Source of the DNA: Salicibibacter cibarius
Lineage (GTDB): Bacteria > Bacillota > Bacilli > Bacillales > Marinococcaceae
Assembly: GCF_016495725.1 (NCBI RefSeq)
Contig: NZ_CP054705.1
Span: forward strand, 1,798,001-1,862,000
DNA length: 64,000 nt
Direction of reading: 5' to 3'
Part shown: positions 26,640 through 36,101 of the stretch, in pieces
Position numbering within the stretch: the stretch's first letter is position 1
How the letters are laid out: the number at the start of each line of letters is the position of its first letter
Program-made: the position numbers and the translations under genes
The notes under the pieces: model-generated
The model's input: the letters and a program-made list of their open reading frames with translations, nothing else
What the model was told of the DNA's origin: nothing
The model's database searches: none

Positions 26640-27725
26640 ATGAATCACTCACCTAGAGAAGATGGTTACAGAATGCCCGGTGAATTTGAACCTCACGACG
26701 GCACTTGGCTGCTTTGGCCAGTTCGCCCCGACACATGGCATTCGGGTGCAAAGCCGGCACAACAAGTGTTTACGAATGTTGCCGAAGCGATTTCGAAATT
26801 TGAACCGGTGACTGTTTGTGTATCGGCTGAGCAGTACGAGCATGCACGCACAGTGTTATCACCTGAGATCCGTGTAGTTGAAATGTCGTCGAACGATGCC
26901 TGGATGAGAGATATCGGTCCGATATTTTTAACGAATCATACGGGGCAATTAAGTGGGGTAGACTTCCATTTTAATGCGTGGGGCGGACTAGAAGGAGGTC
27001 TTTACTTCCCTTGGGACCAGGATATGCTCGTCAGACAAAAGGTGTTGGAAATCGAGCGCGTGCCACGCTACGACGCAACGGAACTGACGCTTGAAGGGGG
27101 AGCGATTGCGGTTGATGGGGAAGGTACATTGATTACAACGAAAGAGTGTCTCTTAAACCCCAATCGCAACCCTGATTGGACACAGGAGCAGGTAGAAGAA
27201 CGATTGAAAGAAACGTTAAACATTAAGAAAGTGATTTGGTTGGATCACGGCATGGCCGGTGATGAAACCGATGGCCACATTGATGAAGTCCTTTGCTATA
27301 TCCGCCCGGGTGAAGTGGCAATGAGCTGGACAGACGATCAAAATCATCCGCAGTATCCGGTATTGAAAAAATGCAAGGAACAATTGCAGCAAGCGACCGA
27401 TGCAGCCGGAAGAGCGTTGGCCATTCATGAAGTATCCATCCCGGAACAACCCGTTTTACAACCAGAAGAAAGTCAACAACTTGACCAGACAGAGGGCAGC
27501 TATGAACGAAAACCCGGGGAAACGTTCGTTGCCACTTACGTGAATTGCTACTTATGCAACGACGCCGTTATATTACCGGCATTTGATGACCCGCAAGACC
27601 AGGTGGCGGTCAAACAGTTTCAGCGCTTGTTTCCAGATAGAGAAATTGTTCCGGTGCATTCGAGGGAACTATCCCTTGGTGGTGGGAATATTCACTGTAT
27701 AACGCAACAGCAACCGAAAGTATAA
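26640..27725 (+). CDS. aguA: Agmatine deiminase
   Basis: A 361-residue enzyme of the peptidyl-arginine-deiminase-like fold that turns agmatine into N-carbamoylputrescine and ammonia. The whole AguA layout is visible: PGEFEPHDGTWLLWP at the start, SNDAWMRDIGP, LEGGAIAVDGEG, TDGHIDEV with the catalytic His, and the nucleophile Cys in GGGNIHCITQQ near the C-terminus. AAAGGAGGT precedes the ATG. It is under a perfect sigma-54 promoter and is followed by a permease and an amidohydrolase. With the agmatinase-like enzyme at 8809 the cell would have two routes from agmatine to putrescine. A decayed copy of this gene's 5' end lies at 30943. Confidence 0.93.
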   Translation: MNHSPREDGYRMPGEFEPHDGTWLLWPVRPDTWHSGAKPAQQVFTNVAEAISKFEPVTVCVSAEQYEHARTVLSPEIRVVEMSSNDAWMRDIGPIFLTNHTGQLSGVDFHFNAWGGLEGGLYFPWDQDMLVRQKVLEIERVPRYDATELTLEGGAIAVDGEGTLITTKECLLNPNRNPDWTQEQVEERLKETLNIKKVIWLDHGMAGDETDGHIDEVLCYIRPGEVAMSWTDDQNHPQYPVLKKCKEQLQQATDAAGRALAIHEVSIPEQPVLQPEESQQLDQTEGSYERKPGETFVATYVNCYLCNDAVILPAFDDPQDQVAVKQFQRLFPDREIVPVHSRELSLGGGNIHCITQQQPKV

Positions 27726-27755
27726 AGGAAAATTATAGTTGGGGGAGATTTTATA

Positions 27756-29099
27756 ATGGAAACCAATGCAGGTCAGTTAAAACGATCGCTAAAATTGTGG
27801 CATGTCGTTGTTATTGGAATCGCTTATATGTCCCCGTTCGCTGTTTTTGATACGTTTGGCATTGTTTCGGACGTAACCAACGGTCATGTCCCCACAGCCT
27901 ATCTTCTAGTTTTTGCGGCGATTCTATTTACCGCCTTTAGTTATGGGAAAATGGTACGCATCTATCCTATTTCTGGGTCTGTGTATACGTATACACAGCG
28001 TACCATAAACCCTCATCTCGGTTTTATCGTTGGTTGGGTGACGTTTCTTTCTTATTTGGCTTTACCGATGATTAACGCCTTACTGGCCCAAATTTATCTA
28101 TCCGCAGGTTTCCCGAATGTTCCAGCGTGGATGTGGACCGTTGGCCTGATGATTGTTATTACAGTCGGTAATATTATCGGTATGAAGATCGCTGCTTCCG
28201 TCAATATGCTATTCGTTGTCTTTCAAATTTTAGTAGGGATTATATTTATCATTTTGACCATCTCGTCGACCATCGGCAATGAACCGGATCGTTTTATGAC
28301 ACTTGATCCCATTTTTTCGTCTGATATGGAAGTGTCTGCTTTATTTGCCGGTGCTGCAATCCTTGCTTTAGCTTTTATAGGATTTGATGCGATCACAACT
28401 TTGTCAGAAGAAACCGTAAATCCAAAGAAGACAATTCCTAAAGCTGTTTTTTTAGTCGCCTTTTTTGGAGGAGCATTCTTTTTCACTGTGACTTACTTTA
28501 TGCAGTCTCTTTTTCCAGATGTATCACAGTTTAGCGATATCGAAGGAGCATCTCCGGAAATAGCGGCATTTATCGGTGGTAATTTGTTTCTCGCCTTGTT
28601 TCTTGCCGGAGCGTTGATATCTGTCTTTGCTTCAGGGATGGCGGCCCAAGCAAGCGCTTCCCGGTTGTTGTATGCAATGGGAAGGGATGGCACTTTGCCA
28701 CGTAGGTTTTTTGGGTATGTACATCCTCGCTTTCACACCCCAGTGTTAAATATTGTATTGATCGGTGTACTAGCCTTGTCGGCGTTGCTACTAGACTTAG
28801 AATCAGCTACAGCATTGATCAATTTTGGCGCCTTTGCTGCTTTTACGTTTGTTAATCTTTGTGTAATCATCCATTTCACAAAGGCTGGGGAAGTCCGTTC
28901 TGTACGTTCAATCATTAACCATATTATATCTCCTTTAATTGGAATTGGGTTTCTTATATATTTCTGGGCAAGTTTAGACTTGTTTTCTGTAACGGTAGGC
29001 GTCATATGGACTGTTGTAGGCGTGGTTTACCTAATGCTAAAAACCAATTTCTTTAAGAAAGAACCTCCTCAGGTGGACTTTGAGGAATTGGAAGGTTAG
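27756..29099 (+). CDS. APC-superfamily amino acid/polyamine permease
   Basis: A 447-residue permease with about 12 transmembrane helices. The N-terminal helix has the APC feature IGIAYMSPFAVFDTFG, and the family stretch ALAFIGFDAITTLSEE lies near the middle, as in PuuP-like and other amine carriers. It starts 30 bases after aguA with a GGGGGAGA ribosome site, so it is co-transcribed with the deiminase and probably imports agmatine, putrescine or a related amine. A general amino-acid carrier cannot be excluded. Confidence 0.82.
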   Translation: METNAGQLKRSLKLWHVVVIGIAYMSPFAVFDTFGIVSDVTNGHVPTAYLLVFAAILFTAFSYGKMVRIYPISGSVYTYTQRTINPHLGFIVGWVTFLSYLALPMINALLAQIYLSAGFPNVPAWMWTVGLMIVITVGNIIGMKIAASVNMLFVVFQILVGIIFIILTISSTIGNEPDRFMTLDPIFSSDMEVSALFAGAAILALAFIGFDAITTLSEETVNPKKTIPKAVFLVAFFGGAFFFTVTYFMQSLFPDVSQFSDIEGASPEIAAFIGGNLFLALFLAGALISVFASGMAAQASASRLLYAMGRDGTLPRRFFGYVHPRFHTPVLNIVLIGVLALSALLLDLESATALINFGAFAAFTFVNLCVIIHFTKAGEVRSVRSIINHIISPLIGIGFLIYFWASLDLFSVTVGVIWTVVGVVYLMLKTNFFKKEPPQVDFEELEG

Positions 29100-29248
29100 A
29101 GAATGGGTTCATTTGCCGCAGGAACATTTAGCTGATTATTGGATTTGTTTACCTGTTAACAACAGAAGAATGTTTAAACGTCCACCTTCTAATATCTTTT
29201 CAGATAGTAGCGATTAATGACTAAAAAACATTGGAGGAATGAAAGGTT

Positions 29249-30865
29249 ATGAGTTACGAAAAAGAAGCTGATGTGATTTTATCAAGTAACGCTGTTTTTA
29301 CAGGGGTATTCGATAAGCCAATTCCAGCGTCGATTGCTGTTACGGATAATAAAATTACAGCGATTGGTTCTAAAGAGGAGATTAAATCTCAAGCGGGATT
29401 GGATACGAGAATTTATGATTATGACGATCAATTAATCATACCAGGCTTTCATGATTTTCATGTGCACATTATGTCGGGCATCGTTATGGAAAATGGTGTG
29501 AACTTGGAAGCAGCACGGTCAGAAGAAGAGGCTGCACAAATGGTGAAGCGTTATGCGGATGAACACCCGAACGAAGAATGGATTATCGGTGTTGGTTGGG
29601 ATGCCGGTTACTGGGATGGGCAACAATTGCCGCATCGATCGTCATTGGATCAAGTGGTGCCAGATCGTCTCGTATTATTAAATCATGCAGAAATGCACTA
29701 TGCCTGGGTCAATAGTAAAACTTTGGAGTATTGCGGTATTAACCAGGATACTGAGCATCCGTCTTACGGTTATATTCAAAAAGATGAAAATGGAGATCCT
29801 ACAGGTATATTATACGAAAAGGCGACGAAATTGGTTGACCAATATGCCTTTGATTTTTCGGAGGAAAAGGAACGGGAATTACTGGATAAATTCCTTAAGC
29901 TTGCGGCCAGTGTTGGTGTAACATCAGTTAATGATATGTATGGAGACGGTAATGAAAAATATTATGGATTGTTTAATGAATTTGATGAAGAAAGCAAATT
30001 AACAATCCGTATACATATTTTGCCTTCCATTGATTTTGAACTGGAAAAACTTAAACAGTGGCGAAATGAGTTTACAACCGATAAACTTCAATTTTCTGGC
30101 TTAAAAGGGTTTATGGATGGAGTTATAACAAGCCGGACAGCTTACCTTGTCGGCCCTTATGGAGACTCTCCGGATACGTGTGGGGAATTGGTTTATTCAC
30201 CAGGAGAAATTAAGGAAAAAGTGGTTAAAGCAGATCGAGAAGGATTTCGCATGCGGTTTCATGCGATTGGTGACGGAGCAGTTCGATTAGCCCTCGATGC
30301 ATTTGAAGAGGCACAAAAAGCGAACGGAAAAAGGGATGCAAGACATACAATCGAGCACATCGAGATCATTCACGAAGATGATATTCCACGTTTTCGTGAA
30401 TTAGGCGTACTCGCTTCCATGCAACCAGAGCTTATGGCCCAAAGTGAAAGGGAAACTTATTCCACGCGAATCGGTCCGGAAAAAGAACCGTATATATTTC
30501 CCATTAACACATTAAAGAGTGCGGGAGTAACTGTCGGCCTTGGAACCGATTTCCGAGTCGCAACACTCAATCCGCTGTTGGAAATTTATCGGGCTGTAAC
30601 GAGAGTTTCCAGTGACGGGCGACCGTGGCATGTCTATGAATGCATTCCACTGGCTGAGGCATTAAAAGACTACACAAAGAGCCCTGCATATGGAACGTTC
30701 AGAGAGGAAGAATTGGGAACCCTGGAGGTTGGTAAACTTGCCGATATTGTCGTGTTAGATCGTAACCTTTTTGAGGCCCCCGCTGAAGAAATACTAGAGA
30801 CGAAGGTCAAGTTAACGATGTCTGATGGAGAAATTGTTTATCAAGATAACGATTCTCGCATGTAA
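29249..30865 (+). CDS. YtcJ-like metal-dependent amidohydrolase
   Basis: A 538-residue amidohydrolase-superfamily member. It has the first metal site HDFHVHIMSG near residue 71, MRFHAIGDGAVRLALDA, TIEHIEIIHEDD, GTDFRVATLNPL with the late Asp, and a GKLADIVVLDRN tail. GGAGGA precedes the ATG. It lies 149 bases after the permease, so it is probably the third gene of the aguA operon. The same family occurs at 1944 and as a broken piece at 31480. Possible substrates are N-carbamoyl or N-acyl amines; with the dedicated M20 carbamoylase frameshifted, a backup role is conceivable but unproven. Confidence 0.78.
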   Translation: MSYEKEADVILSSNAVFTGVFDKPIPASIAVTDNKITAIGSKEEIKSQAGLDTRIYDYDDQLIIPGFHDFHVHIMSGIVMENGVNLEAARSEEEAAQMVKRYADEHPNEEWIIGVGWDAGYWDGQQLPHRSSLDQVVPDRLVLLNHAEMHYAWVNSKTLEYCGINQDTEHPSYGYIQKDENGDPTGILYEKATKLVDQYAFDFSEEKERELLDKFLKLAASVGVTSVNDMYGDGNEKYYGLFNEFDEESKLTIRIHILPSIDFELEKLKQWRNEFTTDKLQFSGLKGFMDGVITSRTAYLVGPYGDSPDTCGELVYSPGEIKEKVVKADREGFRMRFHAIGDGAVRLALDAFEEAQKANGKRDARHTIEHIEIIHEDDIPRFRELGVLASMQPELMAQSERETYSTRIGPEKEPYIFPINTLKSAGVTVGLGTDFRVATLNPLLEIYRAVTRVSSDGRPWHVYECIPLAEALKDYTKSPAYGTFREEELGTLEVGKLADIVVLDRNLFEAPAEEILETKVKLTMSDGEIVYQDNDSRM

Positions 30866-30942
30866 CGGTTACCAGTTTAGCTAATCTTCGATAATGACCT
30901 GAATGTAAAACCCATATTTTTAAAGACTGCGGTAAATTGAAA

Positions 30943-31168
30943 ATGAATTATTCACCGAGAGAACATAGTTACAGGATAGCAGGTGAATTTGCCCCCCATG
31001 AAAGCACTTGGCTGCTGTGGCCTGTTCGTACTGACACATGGCGCCAACTCAACAAGTGTTCACAAATGTTATCGAGGTGATCTCGGCCTTTGAACCGGTG
31101 ACCGTTTGTGTGCGGCTGAGCAATATACGCATGCACACACAGTGTTATCATCTGAGATTCTTATTCAG
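30943..31168 (+). pseudogene. Decayed 5' fragment of a second agmatine deiminase gene
   Basis: The sequence follows the start of aguA at 26640 closely (NYSPREHSYRIAGEF, then AP-HESTWLLWPVR-DTW) and continues through counterparts of QQVFTNV, FEPVTVCV and SPEI. It has small deletions and frame changes, for example around 31040 and 31110. Similarity ends near 31,168. Only about the first quarter of the gene remains. It comes directly after the amidohydrolase, so it may be the stump of a duplicated aguA module. Confidence 0.8.
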
Positions 31169-31254
31169 GGTGAGAGGCATACGATGTAACTGAAGATAAC
31201 CACGACCCTCTGTGCAAACGGCCGTTTCCGCTGCCTATGGGACTGCAGTTATCC

Positions 31255-31412
31255 TATCATACTTATCCCGAAGTATCGCCGAAAAATCTTTCTCAAGAAG
31301 ATGCGAAAGGACGTAAGGGAAGTGTTGATAAGTTTATGTGAGGACAAAAATGTGGAGCTTGTCCAAGGGAGTATAAGTGCGGATCATGTGCGTGTACGTG
31401 TGTTATAAAGTC
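31255..31412 (+). mobile_element. IS200-like transposase (TnpA) remnant
   Basis: A short reading from about 31268 gives PKYRRKIFLKKMRKDVREVL, then LCEDKNVELVQG, then ADHVRVRVL and a stop. This resembles the N-terminal half of Y1/HUH transposases of IS200/IS605 (usual forms are TPKYRRK and DHVHMLVS). The second metal His of the HUH pair appears as Arg (HVR). YHT just upstream is in another frame. The catalytic Tyr and both ends are missing, so it is a dead fragment. Confidence 0.6.
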
Positions 31413-31479
31413 GGTGGTCTTAATAGCTGGTTAAACCGTGCCTTTAGGTGCAGCTAGTATTATATCCTTATAGGGTGAA

Positions 31480-31919
31480 TTCAAGCCGCCTGTTGAACAG
31501 ATGATTTGTGATCACATTTCTTGCAAGCCTATAACTTATCTGGTTGGTGTCATTACTTCGATGCAACACTTTGCAATGTCCGAAAGTGGTGTTTACACTG
31601 ATCGCATTGACACTGAACGTAAAAAGCATGTTTTTCCGATTAATACATTGCAAAAAATTGGTGCGAAATTGGCTTTTGGAACGGATTTTCCCATTGATGT
31701 TCTTAATCAACTATTATAAATCTATCGCGCAGTAACAAGAATCGACAGCAGGGGAAAAACGGTTGGCATCCGCATGAACGTATCACACTCGCTGACGTAT
31801 TAAAAGCTTATACAACTGACCCTGCTTCCGGTTCGTTCAGAGAGGAAGAATTAGGGACATTGGAAGAAGGGAAACTCGCTGATCTAGTCGTCTTGGAACG
31901 GAATCTTTTCGAATTATAG
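31480..31919 (+). pseudogene. Decayed 3' fragment of a YtcJ-like amidohydrolase
   Basis: In-frame pieces match the last third of the enzyme at 29249: ITSMQHFAMSES, VFPINTLQKIGAKLAFGTDF, then after a stop at 31717 the counterparts of IYRAVTRI and FREEELGTLEEGKLADLVVL. Frameshifts and stops break it several times. With the aguA stump at 30943 this is the other end of a former paralogous deiminase-amidohydrolase cluster. Confidence 0.8.
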
Positions 31920-32032
31920 TGGAAAAAATAACTGATAAAGGTACAAATGACAATTATGGATGGAAATATTATTTTTGACCAATCATAGAGTTCTTGCAAA
32001 AGACTATAAGTCATGGGGTTAAGGTGATAAAA

Positions 32033-33478
32033 ATGATCAAACCTAATCAAAAACAAAAAAATCAATTGGAACCTGAGAAAAGAAAAAGAAAGTTTATAAT
32101 GCCGCATACGTATGCCATTCTTTTCTTCATTATGTTACTTTGCGCAGGCGCCACTTATATATTAACTCCTGGTGAATATGACAGAGAAATAGATGAAGCT
32201 ACAGGTAATACATTAGTAGTGAATGATAGCTATTCATCAGTTGAGGCAAGTCCTATTAGCTTCTTTGATATTTTTCAGGCGATCCCACTGGGGATGCAAG
32301 ATGCTGCAGACATTGTCTTTTTCATATTTTTGATTGGAGGAGCTTTTGGTATTATTCGCGCTACTGGAGCACTTGAAGCGGGTGTCGCCAAAGCTGTAAT
32401 AAAATTAGAGGGTAAAGAGAAATTAATGATCCCCATATCTATGATCATATTTTCTATTGCTGGTTTTACCATTGGTTCCGCGGAAGAAATGATTATTTTT
32501 GTCCCGATAGGAGTGGCTTTGGCACGAGCCACTGGCTTTGATGCAATTACGGGAACCGCTATGATCACCCTTGGCGCTGCCAGTGGATTTATTGGGGGGA
32601 TGCTTAACCCATTCACTGTAGGGATAGCACAAGAAATTGCGGAATTACAGTTATTCTCTGGGTTTGCGTTTCGTTTTGTAGTTTACTTAGTTCTTTTGAC
32701 TTTCGCAATATGGTATGTTTCACGGTATGCTTCTCGAGTGAAAAATGATCCTAGCAAGAGCGTCATTTACGAAATTGAATTGAAAGAAGCGCACAATAGC
32801 AAGAGTAAGGAAGAAATGACGGCTTTTAGTACGCTATCCTTTCGTCATCACTTAATATTTGTCGTTATTATAGGGGGGCTGGGCTTTAATGTTTACGGCG
32901 TATTTCAGTGGGGATGGTTTATAACCGAGCTAACCGCATCCTTTCTAATCATGGGAATTTTAGCTGGATTACTAGGCAAGTTATCTATTAACCGAATTTT
33001 TGATTCCTTTATAGACGGAGCAAAAGCGCTTGCTTTTGGTTCATTAATTGTTGGCTTTGCAAGAGCTATCCTGGTGATATTAGAGGAAGGAAAAATTATT
33101 GATACAATCACATTTTCATTGGTAGAGGTTATACAAAATTTCTCTGACGGTGGAACAGCTATAGGTATGTTTTTTAGCCAATCTTTCCTGAATTTTTTTA
33201 TTCCGGCAGGACCGGCTCAAGCAATGACAACGATGCCCATAATGGTTCCTGTCTCAGATCTGTTAGGTGTAAGCAGACAGGTGGCAGTTTTGGCCTTTCA
33301 GTATGGAGATGGAATTACCAATTCCATTATTCCGACATCAGCAGCCCTAATGGGTTATTTAGCCATTGCAGGCATTCCGTATGAAAAGTGGGTTAAATTT
33401 GTCTGGAAGCTTATATTAGGATGGACTGTAATTGCCACTGTTGCCCTTTTAATAGCTGTATCGATCGGGATAGAATAA
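32033..33478 (+). CDS. YfcC family membrane carrier
   Basis: A 481-residue polytopic protein of the YfcC family, related to C4-dicarboxylate and basic amino-acid exchangers. A charged N-terminal tail of about 25 residues leads into the first helix (MPHTYAILFFIMLLCAGATY). It is followed by the family stretch LIGGAFGIIRATGALEAG, a GSAEEMIIFVPI loop and GPAQAMTTMPIMVP. ATG 32033 is chosen because AAGGTG lies seven bases upstream; a longer TTG reading from 31994 has no ribosome site. The substrate is unknown; arginine/ornithine-type or peptide exchange would fit. It stands alone between decayed elements. Confidence 0.78.
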   Translation: MIKPNQKQKNQLEPEKRKRKFIMPHTYAILFFIMLLCAGATYILTPGEYDREIDEATGNTLVVNDSYSSVEASPISFFDIFQAIPLGMQDAADIVFFIFLIGGAFGIIRATGALEAGVAKAVIKLEGKEKLMIPISMIIFSIAGFTIGSAEEMIIFVPIGVALARATGFDAITGTAMITLGAASGFIGGMLNPFTVGIAQEIAELQLFSGFAFRFVVYLVLLTFAIWYVSRYASRVKNDPSKSVIYEIELKEAHNSKSKEEMTAFSTLSFRHHLIFVVIIGGLGFNVYGVFQWGWFITELTASFLIMGILAGLLGKLSINRIFDSFIDGAKALAFGSLIVGFARAILVILEEGKIIDTITFSLVEVIQNFSDGGTAIGMFFSQSFLNFFIPAGPAQAMTTMPIMVPVSDLLGVSRQVAVLAFQYGDGITNSIIPTSAALMGYLAIAGIPYEKWVKFVWKLILGWTVIATVALLIAVSIGIE

Positions 33479-33637
33479 GTTAACAAGAATAAAATACAGG
33501 AAATGTCACTAGCATTGCATTAATTAAGACAGAACAATCATAAGACATGGAATGTTCAAAAATAAAAGGGTGGTGTACAAAAAATCCTTTATACTGGAAA
33601 GACGGTGGTCTCCTGTCCAAATCCAACATAAAGGACT

Positions 33638-34500
33638 ATCAGTATGGACAAACATACTCTATTTTCTTCATTTGGTAAATGGATCGTACCGATTAATTTT
33701 TCAGGAACATGTGATAAACCTACGTCAAGATGTCTATACGAAAAAGCTGACAACCGAAGGCTATATCAAACTTTTTCTCTTTACGTACCTTACTTACAGG
33801 AAACCGATAAACTGGCAGCGATTTCGGACGGATTGGTAGATGGAGATCTTCAACGTGCGGTTGGTTTCCAAGCTATTAGTTCGTCTCAACTGTCTCGTAA
33901 ATACCGGGGCATGGATTCCTCTCTGTTATCGACGATCTTTGTGGATCTCGTGCATCTAATCCGGTGCTTTCATCAGAAATCATACCTTCGTATGCCGTTA
34001 AAGATCATTGATTCAAGCACCATCCCCCTTGATTGGACATGGTACAAATGGACGGCGTTCCGAAAGACGAAAGCGGGGTCAAGCTACACTCACGTCTCGT
34101 TTATATGGGTCAACATACCACATATCCGGATAAAGCCGTATTGACACCGGCGAAATAGAATGATCGCGGTCAACTGGAAGTCCTCGTTGATGACAAGGAA
34201 GTCATGTATGCTTTTGACCGTAGTTACATTGATGATGAGATGATGAACGCTTTGACGATGATGGCTATTTTTCGTTTCTCGCCTGAGAAAAAATGCCTTT
34301 ATCCGGGTGCTTGACTCATTTTCTTAGAACTGTACTTTCCGAACAGATGGTGGTTGATCGGCAGCCCACTAAACCGCACAGAAAACGTGTTTCGCCTGCT
34401 AAAGGTCGATGATAGCAAGAGGAATTGGCTTCTCCTGATGACGAAGCGTTTTGATATAGACACTGTATGACTGAAATTTGTAACTATATTTATGCGATGC
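33638..34500 (+). mobile_element. IS4 family transposase, broken and truncated
   Basis: Pieces in several frames match an IS4-family (IS4Bsu1-like) transposase: DVYTKKLTTEGYIKLF, SSSQLSRKYRGMDSSLL, MPLKIIDSSTIPL with the first catalytic Asp, KWTAFRKTKAGS, then VDDKEVMYAFDRSYIDD with the second Asp, GSPLNRTENVFRLLKVDDSK and RFDIDT. The final Glu-bearing C-terminal part is absent. At least three frame disruptions are present, and no terminal inverted repeats were recognised. Confidence 0.8.
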
Positions 34501-34768
34501 TAGTGAACTAAAATATTTTCTTAGGAAACCGCCTCAGGCGAGGTTATTGTAGTAATAGGAAATGAAACGATTCAGTCTGGCCATGCATTGTTTATGAAAA
34601 CACAATATAACCGTTTGATTTGTAAGAGTCTAGAGAACTTATCAATGGGCTATTTAAGGAAGTAAATAAATCAATTTAGGCATGAATTATCAGTTCAGTC
34701 ATAGAAATTATTGTATACACGATCTTAAGAAATACCTAGAATGTATATTAAAAAGGGAGTTGGACTAC

Positions 34769-35899
34769 ATGCAAAATCGTACAGGGTTTATTTTTGATGA
34801 AAGTTATTTATGGCACGATACAGGGAGTGGCGCACTCTCACTTCCGGCTGGCGGTTGGTTGGAAGCAGATGTTTATGCAGAGAATCCGGATACAAAACGT
34901 CGTATTAAAAGTTTGATCGATCGCTCAGGATATAGTAAAGAACTCGATCGTATTACCCCTTCAGTCGTGACGCAAGAAGATTTGAAAGAAACGCATAGTG
35001 CAGATTATATCGAAAAAATCAAAGAGATGAGTGATACACCCCGAGGTGGAATGGCAGGGGAAGAAGCCATTGTAGGACCCGGTTCGTATGAGATTGCTTG
35101 TCTTTCAGCCGGAGGAGGGATCGCGGCAGTGGACAAGGTAATGTCAGGTGAAGTAGATAACGCTTATGCGCTAACAAGACCTCCTGGACACCATGCAGAG
35201 GAAGATAAGGGAATGGGTTTTTGTTTGTTTAATAACGTCGCTATTGCAGCAAGGTATGCTCGTAAAACATATGGATTAAATCGTGTGATGATACTGGATT
35301 GGGATGTTCATCACGGGAATGGCACAGAACAATCTTTTTACGACGATCCTAATATTCTTTTTGTTTCCATTCACCAAGAACTCAATTACCCACCGAAGAG
35401 TGGACAAGTTGATAAAACAGGCAAAGGAGAAGGAGAAGGTTATAACATCAATATCCCTTTGCCAGCTGGCACAGGTGATGAAGGTTATATTCACACGCTT
35501 GAAAATGTGGTAGCACCATTAGTTGATCAATTTCAACCAGAATTAATTTTAATTTCAGCCGGCCAAGACGCAAGTATATTTGATCCGCTTGGCAGAATGA
35601 TGGTGACAGCCGATGGGTATAAGCGAATGGCAATATTTATGAAAAAATTAGCAGAGAAGCATTGCCAAGGACGATTAATCGCTCTCCATGAAGGGGGCTA
35701 TAGCGCACCTTATGTACCTTTTTGTACACTTCGCATCATTGAAGCACTTAAAGGAAAAGACAGTAAAGTTGAGGAAGAACCATTTCAATATATAGTAAAA
35801 GAGATGCCAACAGAACTTAATACTCATCAGCAAAGTGCTGTCTCTAATGTAATCGAAGAACATTCTGGACGATGGTCTTTTCACAACACAATGCAATAA
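34769..35899 (+). CDS. Histone-deacetylase-family protein, probable acetylpolyamine amidohydrolase
   Basis: A 376-residue zinc hydrolase of the HDAC/AcuC/AphA superfamily. Signature parts are present: RPPGHHAEEDKGMGFCLFNN with the tandem His, ILDWDVHHGNGTEQ with the metal Asp and His, and ISAGQDASIFDPLGRM with the second Asp, where Gln stands in place of the common Phe. ATG 34769 is chosen because AAAGGGAG lies nine bases upstream; an extension from 34682 looks non-coding. Members of this bacterial branch deacetylate acetylputrescine and other acetylpolyamines, which fits the polyamine genes around it. The substrate is inferred, not shown. Confidence 0.78.
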   Translation: MQNRTGFIFDESYLWHDTGSGALSLPAGGWLEADVYAENPDTKRRIKSLIDRSGYSKELDRITPSVVTQEDLKETHSADYIEKIKEMSDTPRGGMAGEEAIVGPGSYEIACLSAGGGIAAVDKVMSGEVDNAYALTRPPGHHAEEDKGMGFCLFNNVAIAARYARKTYGLNRVMILDWDVHHGNGTEQSFYDDPNILFVSIHQELNYPPKSGQVDKTGKGEGEGYNINIPLPAGTGDEGYIHTLENVVAPLVDQFQPELILISAGQDASIFDPLGRMMVTADGYKRMAIFMKKLAEKHCQGRLIALHEGGYSAPYVPFCTLRIIEALKGKDSKVEEEPFQYIVKEMPTELNTHQQSAVSNVIEEHSGRWSFHNTMQ

Positions 35900-35904
35900 G
35901 TATA

Positions 35905-35931
35905 AAAGCCACTGGTACGGTGGCTTTAAAA
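35905..35931 (+). terminator. Rho-independent terminator after the deacetylase gene
   Basis: AAAGCCAC (35905-35912) pairs perfectly with GTGGCTTT (35920-35927), then AAAATA; A-rich flanks on both sides. Confidence 0.7.
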
Positions 35932-36101
35932 TATAAGAAACAAGAGACTAAAAGTCGACTTAGCACTTAAATATGAGGCTGAGAAAAACATGAAAATGAA
36001 CGCTGGTTTCGAACGTATTATCCGTTTATAAATTGTTGTATTTTGACTTTACCTTGACGGGATAATCCCTCACTTCCCCCTTAAATGGGGGTTGGCATAT
36101 A

